Assembly (NCBI GenBank): GCA_964449305.1
Contig: CAYUYM010000012.1
Span: 1-40,912 of the forward strand
Reading direction: 5' to 3'
Length of the DNA: 40,912 nt
From: CAYUYM01 sp964449305
Lineage (GTDB): Bacteria > Bacteroidota > Ignavibacteria > SZUA-365 > CAYQST01
The translations under genes were made by a program, and so were the position numbers. The notes under the pieces are model-generated. The model did not search any database and was not told the origin of the DNA. It saw nothing but the letters and a program-made list of their open reading frames with translations. Each line of letters begins with the position of its first letter. Position 1 is the stretch's first letter. Below are positions 17,015 through 25,967 of this stretch, in pieces.

Positions 17015-17018
17015 CGCG

Positions 17019-18281
17019 TCAATACTCCTCGCTGTCCACACGCTGGATGTCGGCGCCGAGGTTGCGCAGCTTGAGCTCGATGGCCTCGTAGCCGCGGTCG
17101 ATGTGGTAGACGCGCAGGACCTCGGTCGCCCCCTCGGCGGCGAGGCCGGCGATGATGAGCGAGGCGGACGCGCGCAGATCGGTGGACTGCACCTTGGCTC
17201 CCTGGAGCCGCTTCACGCCGCGGACATGCGCGGTGTTCTCGCGGATCTCCACCGCGGCGCCGAGGCGCTGGAGTTCGGGCACATGACTGAAGCGGTCGGT
17301 GTAGATCGTGTCGGTGATGGTGGAGGAGCCATGGGCCACGGCCATCATGGCGATCCACTGGGCCTGCATGTCGGTCGGGAAGCCGGGATAAATGGTGGTG
17401 GTGATGTTCACCGGCCTCAGCCTCTTCGGGCAGGCGATGCGGAGGGTGTCGCCCTCTGACGTGATGGTGCAGCCGGCATCGGTGAACTTCGCGATCACGG
17501 CGCCGAGGTGCCGGACGTTGACATGTTCGAGCTCGATGGTGCCGCCGGTCACCGCCGCCGCGGCCATGTAGGTGCCGGCCTCGATGCGGTCCGGGATGTT
17601 GTCGTCCTCCGCCGGGTGAAGGCTGTCGACGCCCTCGATCTCGAGCCGGTTGGTGCCGATGCCGTCGATGTGGGCGCCCATGCGGATGAGGAAGGCGGTG
17701 AGGTGCTCGATCTCCGGCTCGATGGCGGCGTTGGTGATGACGGTGGTGCCCCGGGCGAGCACGGCCGCCATGAGGGCGTTGCCCGTGGCGCCCACGCTGG
17801 AGATGTCGAAGGCGATGGTGGCGCCCTTCAGGCGCTTCGCCTTTGCGACGATGTAGCCCTGTTCCATCTCGATGTCGGCCCCGAGCTGGCGCATGGCCAT
17901 GATGTGCAGATCCACGGGACGCGGACCCCACGCACAGCCGCCGGGGTGGGACACGCGTGCGTGCCCGAAGCGCGCGAGCAACGGGCCGAGCACATAGAAC
18001 GATGCGCGCATCTTCTTCACGAGCTCATAGGGCGCCTCATGAGACGTGAGCGACGAACAGTCCAGCTCGAGCGTGGTGCCAGGATGGCGCACCACCACCC
18101 CCATGCGTTCCAGCAGGGTGGACATGGTGGTGATGTCGCGCAGGCGCGGAGTGTTGGCCAGCGTGCACACTCCCCCGCTGAGGATGGCTGCGGGCATGAG
18201 GGCCAGCGAGGCGTTTTTCGCCCCGGAAATGGTGACCCGGCCGTCGAGCCGGTGCCCCCCCCGAATGATGAACTTGTCCAT
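17019..18281 (-). CDS. murA: UDP-N-acetylglucosamine 1-carboxyvinyltransferase (MurA)
   Basis: 420 aa from the ATG at 18281 with GAGGT 7 nt upstream; a GTG at 18290 lies inside that site and is less likely. MurA transfers enolpyruvate from PEP to UDP-GlcNAc, the first committed step of peptidoglycan synthesis, in the cytoplasm. Diagnostic features are the N-terminal GAKNA (Lys22-Asn23), the active-site loop HPGGCAWGPRPVD with catalytic Cys116 (the cysteine type, so fosfomycin target), GATGN near residue 165, and YPGFPTD near residue 300. The length is normal. It lies 10 nt downstream of the MlaE-type permease gene and 4 nt upstream of the Asp-box protein gene. Confidence 0.97.
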   Translation of the reverse strand: MDKFIIRGGHRLDGRVTISGAKNASLALMPAAILSGGVCTLANTPRLRDITTMSTLLERMGVVVRHPGTTLELDCSSLTSHEAPYELVKKMRASFYVLGPLLARFGHARVSHPGGCAWGPRPVDLHIMAMRQLGADIEMEQGYIVAKAKRLKGATIAFDISSVGATGNALMAAVLARGTTVITNAAIEPEIEHLTAFLIRMGAHIDGIGTNRLEIEGVDSLHPAEDDNIPDRIEAGTYMAAAAVTGGTIELEHVNVRHLGAVIAKFTDAGCTITSEGDTLRIACPKRLRPVNITTTIYPGFPTDMQAQWIAMMAVAHGSSTITDTIYTDRFSHVPELQRLGAAVEIRENTAHVRGVKRLQGAKVQSTDLRASASLIIAGLAAEGATEVLRVYHIDRGYEAIELKLRNLGADIQRVDSEEY

Positions 18282-18291
18282 GCGTTTCACC

Positions 18292-19065
18292 TCAATAAAT
18301 CAGGAGCCAGAGCATGTAATCCATGATGAGGATGCATGCCGATGAGATCACGAATGAGCGGATGGTGGATTTGCCCACACCCTCGGCGCCGCCCGTGGTG
18401 CGGAAACCGATGTGGCAGCCGATGAGTGCGGTGACGCCGCCGAAGCAGAGCGATTTGACGATGCCCGCGAGGACGTCCTTCACCTGGAAGAAGCGCTTCA
18501 CGCTGCCGAAGAACACCTCCGGGGTCAGACCGAGATAGAAATTCGCGACGAGGTAGGAACCGATGAGGGCGATGCCATTGGCGAAGACCACGAGCACCGG
18601 CATCATCACCACCGCACCGAACAGGCGGGGCATGGCAAGGTAGCGCACGGGGTCGATGGCCATGGATTCCAGCGCGTCGATCTGTTCGGTCACCTTCATG
18701 GTGCCGATCTCCGCCGCGATCGACGCCCCCACACGGCCGGCGATCACCACCGCGGTGAGCACGGGGCCGAGCTCGATGAAGATGGCACGGCTCACCGCGC
18801 TTCCAATCATCGAGAAGGAGATCATGCCCTTGAACTGATAGGCCGCCTGCCACGACGAGACCATGCCGGTGAAAAGGCCGATGATGAGGACGAGGGGGAT
18901 CGAGCCCACGCCGATGTGCATCATCTGGTCGATGATGAGGCCGCGATCGCGCACCACGCGGTGGAGGCTTGCGATGGCGCGCAGCAACAGGCGCGTCACC
19001 TGTCCGAATTCCTCCAGGAAGGAGAGTGTCTGTCTGCCAAGTCTGTCCAAGCCAAGTGCGTGCAT
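18292..19065 (-). CDS. MlaE-family ABC transporter permease
   Basis: 257 aa, the usual length for MlaE/YrbE. It is an inner-membrane permease of the Mla-type phospholipid transport systems between inner and outer membrane. Visible features are an amphipathic N-terminal helix, membrane spans at about 55-75, 85-110, 150-180 and 235-257, and the conserved loop EIGTMKVTEQIDALESM with DPVRYL. The ATPase (MlaF) and MCE-domain (MlaD) genes that normally follow are not next to it, so they must be encoded elsewhere or the permease is an orphan. It lies 12 nt downstream of the radical SAM gene and 10 nt upstream of murA, inside a tightly packed envelope gene set. Confidence 0.93.
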   Translation of the reverse strand: MHALGLDRLGRQTLSFLEEFGQVTRLLLRAIASLHRVVRDRGLIIDQMMHIGVGSIPLVLIIGLFTGMVSSWQAAYQFKGMISFSMIGSAVSRAIFIELGPVLTAVVIAGRVGASIAAEIGTMKVTEQIDALESMAIDPVRYLAMPRLFGAVVMMPVLVVFANGIALIGSYLVANFYLGLTPEVFFGSVKRFFQVKDVLAGIVKSLCFGGVTALIGCHIGFRTTGGAEGVGKSTIRSFVISSACILIMDYMLWLLIY

Positions 19066-19077
19066 GCTTCCATCCGT

Positions 19078-20088
19078 CTAACGGTAGATCTTGAGGCCCT
19101 CGGTGCAGTTGCGGCACATGTCCACATCCCTCCGCCCGGTGAGGATGCGTGTGCGGAAGGCGTGAAATGCGGGCGAGGTCCATGCCTCCTGGAATGAAGT
19201 GGTGGGCAGATGCCCCACGGGGTACCGGGCGTCCTTGTCGAAGCAGCACGGCGTGAGGGTGCCGTCCCATGTAATGATACTGCGTTCCCACAACGCAACG
19301 CAACGGTTTTTTTGGGCGCTCTTTGTCCGAAGCTCACCATCCACGATGCGATACCGGCGATGTCGTTCACTCGTGGGCAGGAACTCCCTCGCACCCTCGA
19401 TGGAGTGCACCTGGATGGTCTTCAGCGCCACCGAGGCGCCATGCCGCCGTGCAAGAGCACGAAGCGCGGGTATCTGATCCTCGTTGTGGCGGGTGATGAG
19501 GAACTGGAGCACGATCTCCATGCGGGATGCGGGGTGCCCGATGCGCGCCTGGTCCAGCGCCTCGAGCGCGGCGTGCACGCGGGCCAGGCTGCCCCCCACG
19601 CGATACGCTTCGTAACTGGCATCCGTGAGGCCATCGATCGAGATGATCAGCCTCTCGAGGTTGGCGGCACGCAGACGCAGGGCCACCTCATGGGTGATGA
19701 GATGGGCGTTCGAGCTGATGGCCACGTACATCCGGTGCCGGTGCGCGATGTCGATGAAGGACAGCAGTTCGCGGTTGATGAAGGGTTCACCCTGAAAGTA
19801 GAGGTTGAGCCAGAACGAGCGCGGCGCCACCTGCCGGATGATGGATTCGAAGGACGCGCCGTCCATGGAGCCGAGCGGCCGTGTGAGGCGACCCAGGCCC
19901 GAGGGGCATTCCGGGCAGCGCAGGTTGCAGTGGTTCGTGGGTTCGATGGTGATGCTGAACGGCGCGCCCGCCACCCAGACGCGGCCCGTCCAGATCGACA
20001 CGATGCTGGACACGCGCGCCAGCACCGCTGCGGCGACGCGTCGCGGCGTCAGCACGCGCAGAAGGTTCCCGACGGTCCGTGCTGTCAT
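19078..20088 (-). CDS. Radical SAM/SPASM-domain protein
   Basis: 336 aa from the ATG at 20088, which overlaps the upstream methyltransferase stop as ATGA; the frame is open further upstream inside that gene. The radical SAM cluster motif is CNLRCPEC (Cys54, Cys58, Cys61) after SITIEPTNH. A SAM-barrel follows with YFQGEPFINRELLSFI (the GEP motif) and ISIDGLTDASYE. The C-terminal SPASM-like region (about 250-336) has conserved cysteines in RCVALWE, TPCCFD and MCRNC that would bind an auxiliary iron-sulfur cluster. Such proteins modify peptides, sugars or lipids; the substrate here is unknown. Its neighbours are a methyltransferase and a glycosyltransferase, which points to cell-surface glycan or lipid modification. 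This is inference from context. Confidence 0.9.
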   Translation of the reverse strand: MTARTVGNLLRVLTPRRVAAAVLARVSSIVSIWTGRVWVAGAPFSITIEPTNHCNLRCPECPSGLGRLTRPLGSMDGASFESIIRQVAPRSFWLNLYFQGEPFINRELLSFIDIAHRHRMYVAISSNAHLITHEVALRLRAANLERLIISIDGLTDASYEAYRVGGSLARVHAALEALDQARIGHPASRMEIVLQFLITRHNEDQIPALRALARRHGASVALKTIQVHSIEGAREFLPTSERHRRYRIVDGELRTKSAQKNRCVALWERSIITWDGTLTPCCFDKDARYPVGHLPTTSFQEAWTSPAFHAFRTRILTGRRDVDMCRNCTEGLKIYR

Positions 20089-20909
20089 GCCGCCGGCTTT
20101 CGTGCGATGAGGTACCACGCCGGGACGAGGAGATCCGACAGCAGCCCGGGGACGTCGGGCATGAGGCGCGGCACGGCACCGGCCAGTCCCAGCCGCTGCA
20201 CGAGGCGGATGAGCGCGAGATGCCCCCGGCTCCACGCCAGCTCGCCGGGCTGCGCGAAGAGGCGCGTGGCAGCATGCCGCAGCATGAAGCGGGGTTCAAG
20301 CCCTGTGTCGCGCAGGAAACGCAGCAGCGTCCGCCGTGACAGAAGCTGCGCGAGATCGTGGCGGCCGGCATCAGCGGGGCGGAACAGCCGCAGCATGCGC
20401 CGCAGCGCCGGGCGCGGCAGCACGGCGGCCAGCGGGAGGCTCCAATGCGGATCGGCCGGCAGGTTCACAAGCGCCCACCGATTGGGCGTGCTGATGTAGG
20501 CCACGCCGCCGGGTGCCAGCACACGGGCCACGCCGGCAAGAACGGAAGCCGGGTCGGGCACATGCTCCAGCATGTCCTGCAACACCACTGCATCGAAGGA
20601 GCCGGTGCGGAACGGCAGCCAGTCGCCGTCCAGACCGATCCGCGGGATGCCGGGTTCCGCACGATCCAGCGCGGCGAGGCGCCGCGGATCAATGTCCGCT
20701 GCAACGACACGTGCGCGGTGGCGGCGCAGGGCGCGTGACGTCCCGCCCACACCGCAGCCGAGATCCAGGACGCGGGCGTCGGCAAGCGGCAGCACGGCGG
20801 CGAGGGCCGAGCAGACGAACCCGCCTCGCAGCACGGCCGTGTCGATGGCACGCTGCCAGCGGGCGCTGTCGGGATGCGCGGCATCAAGGGTGAAGGGCGT
20901 CGTGGTCAC
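20085..20909 (-). CDS. SAM-dependent class I methyltransferase
   Basis: 274 aa from a GTG at 20909 that overlaps the upstream glycosyltransferase stop as GTGA, with a GGAGG just upstream; the frame is open further back only inside that gene. Residues ~45-57 hold the SAM-binding motif I (VLDLGCGVGGTSR), followed by an acidic VVAADIDPRR at the end of strand 2, a DAVVLQDMLEHVPDP motif and LAPGGVAYISTPN. This is the layout of ubiquinone/UbiE-COQ5-like and Methyltransf_11 enzymes. The C-terminal ~120 residues are arginine-rich and helical. The methyl acceptor is unknown. Its position between a glycosyltransferase and a radical SAM gene suggests a glycan or lipid substrate. Confidence 0.9.
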   Translation of the reverse strand: MTTTPFTLDAAHPDSARWQRAIDTAVLRGGFVCSALAAVLPLADARVLDLGCGVGGTSRALRRHRARVVAADIDPRRLAALDRAEPGIPRIGLDGDWLPFRTGSFDAVVLQDMLEHVPDPASVLAGVARVLAPGGVAYISTPNRWALVNLPADPHWSLPLAAVLPRPALRRMLRLFRPADAGRHDLAQLLSRRTLLRFLRDTGLEPRFMLRHAATRLFAQPGELAWSRGHLALIRLVQRLGLAGAVPRLMPDVPGLLSDLLVPAWYLIARKPAA

Positions 20910-22021
20910 CACACCTCCCGTCGCGCGAGGGCACGAAGCGCGGCGAATCCGCTGACGATGACCGAGACAGGTTCCAGCAGCACCCACCTGCGGGCCGCAG
21001 GCAGATGATGAGGATCATGTCGTGAGGCAAAGAGGCGGATCATGGCGGAGTCCAGCACAAGTTTCAGAATCGACGCGACGGTCATCACGATGGCGCACGC
21101 CGGATCGCAGGCAAAGATTGCGACGAGCGGCGACACGACGCAAGCCATCTGCGCGGCCCACTGCATGCCGAGCACGGCCAGCACGCCCAGTGGATAGGCA
21201 CGCCCCGCCCCCAGATGCCGCGCGCGCTGCCGCCTGAAGCGCACCATGCCGTCCGGAGCATCCGTCGGGCACTGCGCACCCTGATCCACGCAGGTCGCAA
21301 CCCGCGCTCCAACGCGGATGAAGCGCTGCAACAGGAGATCGTCGTCGCCGGAGAGGCGTGACATGATGGGCTCCAGACCGCCGCTCCTGTGGTAGAGCGA
21401 GCGACGATAGCCCCAGTTGCGGCCGAGGGCCATGTACGGCCTCCCCCACCCGGCTGCACCACACATCAGCAGCGCCGTCCTCCAGCTTTCATAGGCGGCG
21501 AGATCACCCGCCCATCCGCCACGGGACAGCACAGGCGACAGACCGATCACCACATCCGCACCGGCAAGTGCGGCCGTCATTGACGCGGCCCACCCCGGTT
21601 CCGGCATGCAGTCTGCATCAGTGAAAAGCAGGAACTCCGTACGCGCCCCGCCGATCATCGCATCGAGCATGCGCTTCTTTGGTGACGCTCCATCCTGGAC
21701 ATCGCTGATGCTCATGACGCGAAGCTCCATGCCATCGAGGTCCGCAGCGGCGGCGATGGCCGCCGTGCCGTCGGTGCAGCGATCGAGACCGAGGATCGCA
21801 TGGCACCGGTCATGCGGATGCGTCTGTGCCCGCAGGCAGCGGAGAAGCGCGGGCAGGTGCTCCTCCTCGTTGTGTGCAGCCACGAGAATGGTCACCTCCC
21901 CTGCGTCCGCAGGTGCGGACGCAGGGCTGCGGCGCCGGGCTCCGAGCAGGGCCAGTGCCTCCACCACCGTGGGGAACAGGATGATGAGCAGCAGGATGGC
22001 AGCGGTGCATGCCGTGATCAT
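20906..22021 (-). CDS. Membrane-bound family 2 glycosyltransferase
   Basis: 371 aa from the ATG at 22021; an ATG at 22063 would add 14 charged residues and has no ribosome-binding site. An N-terminal membrane helix (about 5-26) is followed by the GT-A catalytic domain. Motifs visible are VAAHNEEEHLPALL, LDRCTDGT, the DxD in LLFTDADCMPEPGW (about residue 132) and SGDDDLLLQRFI, resembling the ED/QxxRW region of processive or hydrophobic-substrate GT2 enzymes. Two or three C-terminal spans (about 285-325 and 345-362) anchor it in the inner membrane. It probably adds sugar to a lipid or polysaccharide at the cytoplasmic face. The hydantoinase gene ends 60 nt upstream, so the purine operon transcript may read into it. 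Confidence 0.9.
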   Translation of the reverse strand: MITACTAAILLLIILFPTVVEALALLGARRRSPASAPADAGEVTILVAAHNEEEHLPALLRCLRAQTHPHDRCHAILGLDRCTDGTAAIAAAADLDGMELRVMSISDVQDGASPKKRMLDAMIGGARTEFLLFTDADCMPEPGWAASMTAALAGADVVIGLSPVLSRGGWAGDLAAYESWRTALLMCGAAGWGRPYMALGRNWGYRRSLYHRSGGLEPIMSRLSGDDDLLLQRFIRVGARVATCVDQGAQCPTDAPDGMVRFRRQRARHLGAGRAYPLGVLAVLGMQWAAQMACVVSPLVAIFACDPACAIVMTVASILKLVLDSAMIRLFASRHDPHHLPAARRWVLLEPVSVIVSGFAALRALARREVW

Positions 22022-22081
22022 CGCGTTCCGATCCCCGCCCTGCGAACGTGTCGGCGATCGCATCCGCTGTCTGTCATGGGA

Positions 22082-23440
22082 TCACTGCGTTGCAAGCGGC
22101 ATCCCTCCCGGATGGTCGGGATCGATGAGCGTGTCGTTTCGCACCACCTCCCGTCCGCGGAGCAGCACATGGCGGAACGACAGGCGTGTCAGCGCATCGG
22201 GGTGGGTTTCGTACGCGTCCGATCGCGACGAATGCACGGCGCGGAGCGTGCTGTCGAGATCCAGCACGATGATGTCCGCGTCGGCGCCCGCCGCAAGCAC
22301 ACCCTTCCGGGGATGGATGCCGGTGATGCGCGCGGGGTTGGCAGCCAGGATTCGCACGAGGGTCGTGAGCGCCGCGGGGCCGCCTTCCTCGAGCAGGGCC
22401 CAGGTCATGGGCACAAGCGATCCAAGCCCCGCGAGGCCCTTCGGGACGGCGCGGACGTCCCCCGCGTGCGCATCCTTGTCCGCCGCGTGGAAGGCGCAGT
22501 GGTCGGTGGCGAGGCAGTCCACATAGCCGTTCAGCACGGCGGTGACGAGGCTGCGGCGCGTGGTCTCCGTCCGCAGCGGCGGTGAGCACAGCCAGCGGTG
22601 CCCCCCCGGGCCTGCGAGCGCGTCGTCGGTGAGGTGGACATACTGCGGGCAGGTTTCGCAGGTGACCCTGCTGCCGGCACGTGCATCGTGGATGAGCGCG
22701 GCGGCATCGGCGGTGGAGACGTGCACGATGTGGAACACCGCGTGATGGCGCTTCGCGATCGCGAGCACCGCGCGCACGGCCGCCACCTCCGCGGCCTCGG
22801 GGCGCAGCAACGCGTGCCACGAGGCGTCCGCGGGTTCCAGATGCGACGCATCCACCGAGGCCAGCACGGCCTCGTCCTCGCAGTGGACAAGGATGACGGC
22901 ATCCATGCCCTTGAGGCGGCGGGCGACATCGCCGAGACGGCCGTAGTCCATGAACAGCCCGGCCTCGCGGTACGTGGTGTAGAACTTGAACGTCCGGAAG
23001 CCGCGGTCCACAAGCATGACAATGTCGCGCCAGCCGGTGGCGTCGAAGCGGAGCGGCGTCAGATGCCAGTGATGGTCGCAGTGGCAGGCGCCGGAAGCCG
23101 TGCGCATCGTCCGTTCCACGGCATCCGTCAGCGACTCCCCCGGCCCCTGGGTGATGAAGGAGAAGAGCGTCGTCACCCCGTTGAGCAGGGCGGCTTCGGA
23201 ACCGCTGCGATAACCGTCGGCCAGCGGCACACCACCGATCACATCGTCGAGATGCGTGTGGATGTCGATGCACCCCGGCAGGATGTGGAGGCCCGTGGCA
23301 TCGATGACTCCGTCGGCATCATCGTGGAGTTCCGCACCGATGCGGGTGATGCGGCCGTTGCGGATGAGAATGTCCGCACGTTCAAGGCGGTCCTCATGGC
23401 AGAGCGTGCCGTGGCGGATGAGAAGGGAGTCGGAGGACAT
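22082..23440 (-). CDS. Hydantoinase/dihydropyrimidinase-family cyclic amidohydrolase
   Basis: 452 aa, the usual length. It belongs to the amidohydrolase family that opens hydantoin, dihydropyrimidine or related cyclic ureides. All six binuclear zinc ligands can be placed: His61 and His63 (DIHTHLDD), the carboxylated Lys152 (FKFYTTY), His186 (LVHCEDE), His240 (HIVHVST) and Asp313 (ATDHCAF). The CPQYVHLTDD segment is typical of hydantoinases. It is the last gene of the seven-gene purine operon and fills the place of hyuA (D-phenylhydantoinase) in the E. coli yge cluster. A ring-opening step on a purine breakdown intermediate is therefore likely. Allantoinase or dihydroorotase activity cannot be excluded from sequence alone. 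Confidence 0.88.
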   Translation of the reverse strand: MSSDSLLIRHGTLCHEDRLERADILIRNGRITRIGAELHDDADGVIDATGLHILPGCIDIHTHLDDVIGGVPLADGYRSGSEAALLNGVTTLFSFITQGPGESLTDAVERTMRTASGACHCDHHWHLTPLRFDATGWRDIVMLVDRGFRTFKFYTTYREAGLFMDYGRLGDVARRLKGMDAVILVHCEDEAVLASVDASHLEPADASWHALLRPEAAEVAAVRAVLAIAKRHHAVFHIVHVSTADAAALIHDARAGSRVTCETCPQYVHLTDDALAGPGGHRWLCSPPLRTETTRRSLVTAVLNGYVDCLATDHCAFHAADKDAHAGDVRAVPKGLAGLGSLVPMTWALLEEGGPAALTTLVRILAANPARITGIHPRKGVLAAGADADIIVLDLDSTLRAVHSSRSDAYETHPDALTRLSFRHVLLRGREVVRNDTLIDPDHPGGMPLATQ

Positions 23441-23488
23441 GCTGCGTTGCTGTTGGAGATGGGGAGGCGGGGTGCAGTGACGTGACGG

Positions 23489-24733
23489 TCAGGTGGAGGG
23501 ATGCGCATCAAGCCAGGCGCGCACGGCATCGAGGTGCGCCGGCACGGCATCGGGGATGGTGATGGAACGCTGTGCGGCGTCGATGTCCTTGAGCCCGTTG
23601 CCGGTGATGAGCAGCACGATCTGCTCGTCCGGATCGACGGCCCCGCTGTCCAGCAGGCCCGGCAGCGCGGCCGCCGTGGCCGCGGCGGCGGGTTCGGCAA
23701 AGACGCCAGCCAGCGAGGCGAGGCGCCGCTGCGCGTCCATGATCTCCCGGTCGCTGACAGTGACCGAGCAACCGCCGGATTCGCGCACAGCGTTGACGGC
23801 GGGCAGACCACCGCTGGGGACGCGCACGGAGATCGAGTCTGCGATGGTGGAGGGCGCACGGGAGGGGCCGAAACCGCCGGTGGTGATGGCGCGGTGGATG
23901 GCATCGGAGCCGGCGGCCTGCACTGCGACGAGGCGCGGAAGCCGGTCGGTGAGCCCCGCGTCGCGGAGGTCGTGGAAGGCCTTGTGCACACTGCTGATGA
24001 TGACCCCATCCCCTGTCGGCACGAGGATGACGTCGGGAACGCGGAAGCCGTTGTCAGCCCAGATCTCGAGCCCCACCGTCTTCTTGCCCTCGATGGTGAG
24101 GGGATGGTAGGCCGTGTTGCGGTTGAGCCCTCCGGCCTCCGCCGTGTAGGCAAGCGAGAGGCGGAAGGCATCGTCGTAGCTGCCGTCCACCGGCACCACG
24201 CGTGCGCCGTGAAGGAGCATCTGCACGAGCTTGGCCCGCGGGGCGGATGCGGGCACAAGGATGAGCGCCTGCCGTCCGGCGGCCGCGCACACTGCCGCGA
24301 GGGCCGAGGCGGCATTGCCGGTGGAGGCTGTCACCACCACGTGCTCACCGAGGCGTGCCGCCTCGGCCACCACCAGGTGGGAGGCGCGATCCTTCAGCGA
24401 GCCGCTGGGATTGAGGCTGTCGTTCTTGATGCGGAGCCGGCCGAGCCCCAACGCTCCACCGAGGCGCGGAGCGGCATGGAAGGGCGTGCCGCCGACGGGG
24501 TAGTCCGGCCAGTACTCGCGGGGCACGGCGGAGAAGAGGGACCAGTCCGGTGCCTCATGGCGGAAGCGCGCACGGATGGCATCGCCGTCGAACTCCGCGA
24601 GCAGCACGCCGCGGAGGGGTTCATCAGCGGGAGCCCCGTCGGAGCACGCGGGGCAGAGGTGGCGGACAGCGTCGCGCTCATGCGTGCGGCCGCAGAGGCT
24701 GCAGCGCCATCGGAGGAAGTGGGTGCCTGTCAT
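23489..24733 (-). CDS. Threonine-synthase-like PLP enzyme with N-terminal zinc ribbon
   Basis: 414 aa. A zinc ribbon at the N-terminus (Cys11, Cys14, Cys27, Cys30) precedes a fold-type II PLP domain. The PLP lysine is Lys114 in NPSGSLKDRAS, and the phosphate/substrate loop is TASTGNAASAL. The C-terminal part has LLITGNGLKD, as in threonine synthases. These features match bacterial threonine synthase-like proteins rather than diaminopropionate ammonia-lyase. However, the gene sits 9 nt after the YgeY-type hydrolase and 48 nt before the hydantoinase, the very place held by ygeX (diaminopropionate ammonia-lyase) in the E. coli cluster. I infer a PLP-dependent beta-elimination on an amino acid derived from purine breakdown. 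Ordinary threonine synthesis is less likely in this context but remains possible. Confidence 0.85.
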   Translation of the reverse strand: MTGTHFLRWRCSLCGRTHERDAVRHLCPACSDGAPADEPLRGVLLAEFDGDAIRARFRHEAPDWSLFSAVPREYWPDYPVGGTPFHAAPRLGGALGLGRLRIKNDSLNPSGSLKDRASHLVVAEAARLGEHVVVTASTGNAASALAAVCAAAGRQALILVPASAPRAKLVQMLLHGARVVPVDGSYDDAFRLSLAYTAEAGGLNRNTAYHPLTIEGKKTVGLEIWADNGFRVPDVILVPTGDGVIISSVHKAFHDLRDAGLTDRLPRLVAVQAAGSDAIHRAITTGGFGPSRAPSTIADSISVRVPSGGLPAVNAVRESGGCSVTVSDREIMDAQRRLASLAGVFAEPAAAATAAALPGLLDSGAVDPDEQIVLLITGNGLKDIDAAQRSITIPDAVPAHLDAVRAWLDAHPST

Positions 24734-24742
24734 GGCGTCGAG

Positions 24743-25954
24743 TCAGCGGTCATTGGAGGCGAGGGCATGCACGAGCCCGGCGTAGAAGGCCGCCGCCGCG
24801 TCGAGGTGCTCCACGGGGCAGTATTCGTCCGGTGCGTGCGCCAGCACCTCGTTCCCCGGACCGAGCCCGAGGCAGGGAATGCCATGCATCCCGGCGATGG
24901 CCACGGCGTTGGTGCTGAAGATCCACTTGTCCACCACCGGTTCCTGCTGGAACAGCCCACGGAAGGCGGACACGGCGCTGCGCAGATGCGGGGAGTCCTC
25001 CTCGATGGACCACGTCGGGTAGTACTTGTCCGTCGGGTACACGAGCCCGGTGTAGGCCGGCTCCTCGTATCGCAGGACGGTGACCACGGCCTCGGGGCAG
25101 CCGGCACGAGCCGCAGCGGCCCGGATTTCCGCGAGCGCCGATTCGCGCGTCTCCCCCGTGGTGAGGCGGCGGTCGATGTGCAGGCGCGCGCCATCGGGCA
25201 CGGCGCAGAGGGACGGGGATGTGGTGACGCACTCCGTCACGGTCATGCTCCCCTTTCCGAGAAAGCCCGGACTGGTGAGCGCGTCGTTGAGACGTTCGAT
25301 CTCGAGGGCGATGCGTGCGGCCTTGTACATCGCGTTGTCGCCGCGCTCCGGGGCGGAGCCGTGGCACGACCGTCCGGTCACATGCACATGAATCTCCATG
25401 CGGCCCCGGTGTCCGCGGTGAATGCCGAGGTTCGTCGGCTCGGTGATCACGACGAGCTCGGGATGGATGCGCTCCTCGTTGATGAGGTGCTGCCAGCAGA
25501 GCCCGTCACAGTCCTCCTCCATCACCGTCCCCGTCACGAGAACGGTGAAGGCCTCGTCCAGTCCCAGCTCCTTCAGGATGCGTCCGGCATACACGGCCGA
25601 AGCCATGCCGGACTTCTGGTCCGTGGTGCCTCGGCCCCACACTTTTCCATCCTCCACGCGCGGCTCGAAGGGGGGGAAGCTCCACTGGGTGGTGTCACCC
25701 GGGTACACGGTGTCGATGTGGGCGTCGAAGGCGATGATGCGCGGACCGCTGCCGATGCGGCCGATGATGCTCCCCAGTCCGTCGATCCGCACCTCGTCGT
25801 AGCCGAGGGCCCGCATCTCATTGCCGATCACCTCCACCACCTCGCGCTCCCTGCCGGAGAAGGACGGGGTGCGGACGATGTCCATGAGAAAGCGGATGAT
25901 GTCGGGCTGCAGCTCGGTGGCGCGGGTGCGTATGCGTTGATACAGGTCGTTCAT
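24743..25954 (-). CDS. ygeY: YgeY-type M20-family metallohydrolase
   Basis: 403 aa from the ATG at 25954, with TGGAG about 5 nt upstream in the gap after the SsnA-type gene. It is an M20/ArgE/DapE-fold hydrolase with metal ligands visible: His79 and Asp81 in DAHIDTV, Asp112 in GRGTTDQKSGMAS, the Glu147-Glu148 pair in GTVMEEDCDG, and Glu172 in ITEPTN. The stretches DCDGLCWQ, RGRMEI, SCHGSAPERGDNA and FSTNAVAI match E. coli YgeY very closely, more so than other M20 enzymes. YgeY is the hydrolase of the xdh/yge/ssnA/hyuA purine cluster. It probably cleaves an N-carbamoyl, N-formyl or ureido intermediate. Confidence 0.93.
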   Translation of the reverse strand: MNDLYQRIRTRATELQPDIIRFLMDIVRTPSFSGREREVVEVIGNEMRALGYDEVRIDGLGSIIGRIGSGPRIIAFDAHIDTVYPGDTTQWSFPPFEPRVEDGKVWGRGTTDQKSGMASAVYAGRILKELGLDEAFTVLVTGTVMEEDCDGLCWQHLINEERIHPELVVITEPTNLGIHRGHRGRMEIHVHVTGRSCHGSAPERGDNAMYKAARIALEIERLNDALTSPGFLGKGSMTVTECVTTSPSLCAVPDGARLHIDRRLTTGETRESALAEIRAAAARAGCPEAVVTVLRYEEPAYTGLVYPTDKYYPTWSIEEDSPHLRSAVSAFRGLFQQEPVVDKWIFSTNAVAIAGMHGIPCLGLGPGNEVLAHAPDEYCPVEHLDAAAAFYAGLVHALASNDR

Positions 25955-25967
25955 GATGTCTCCAGGA

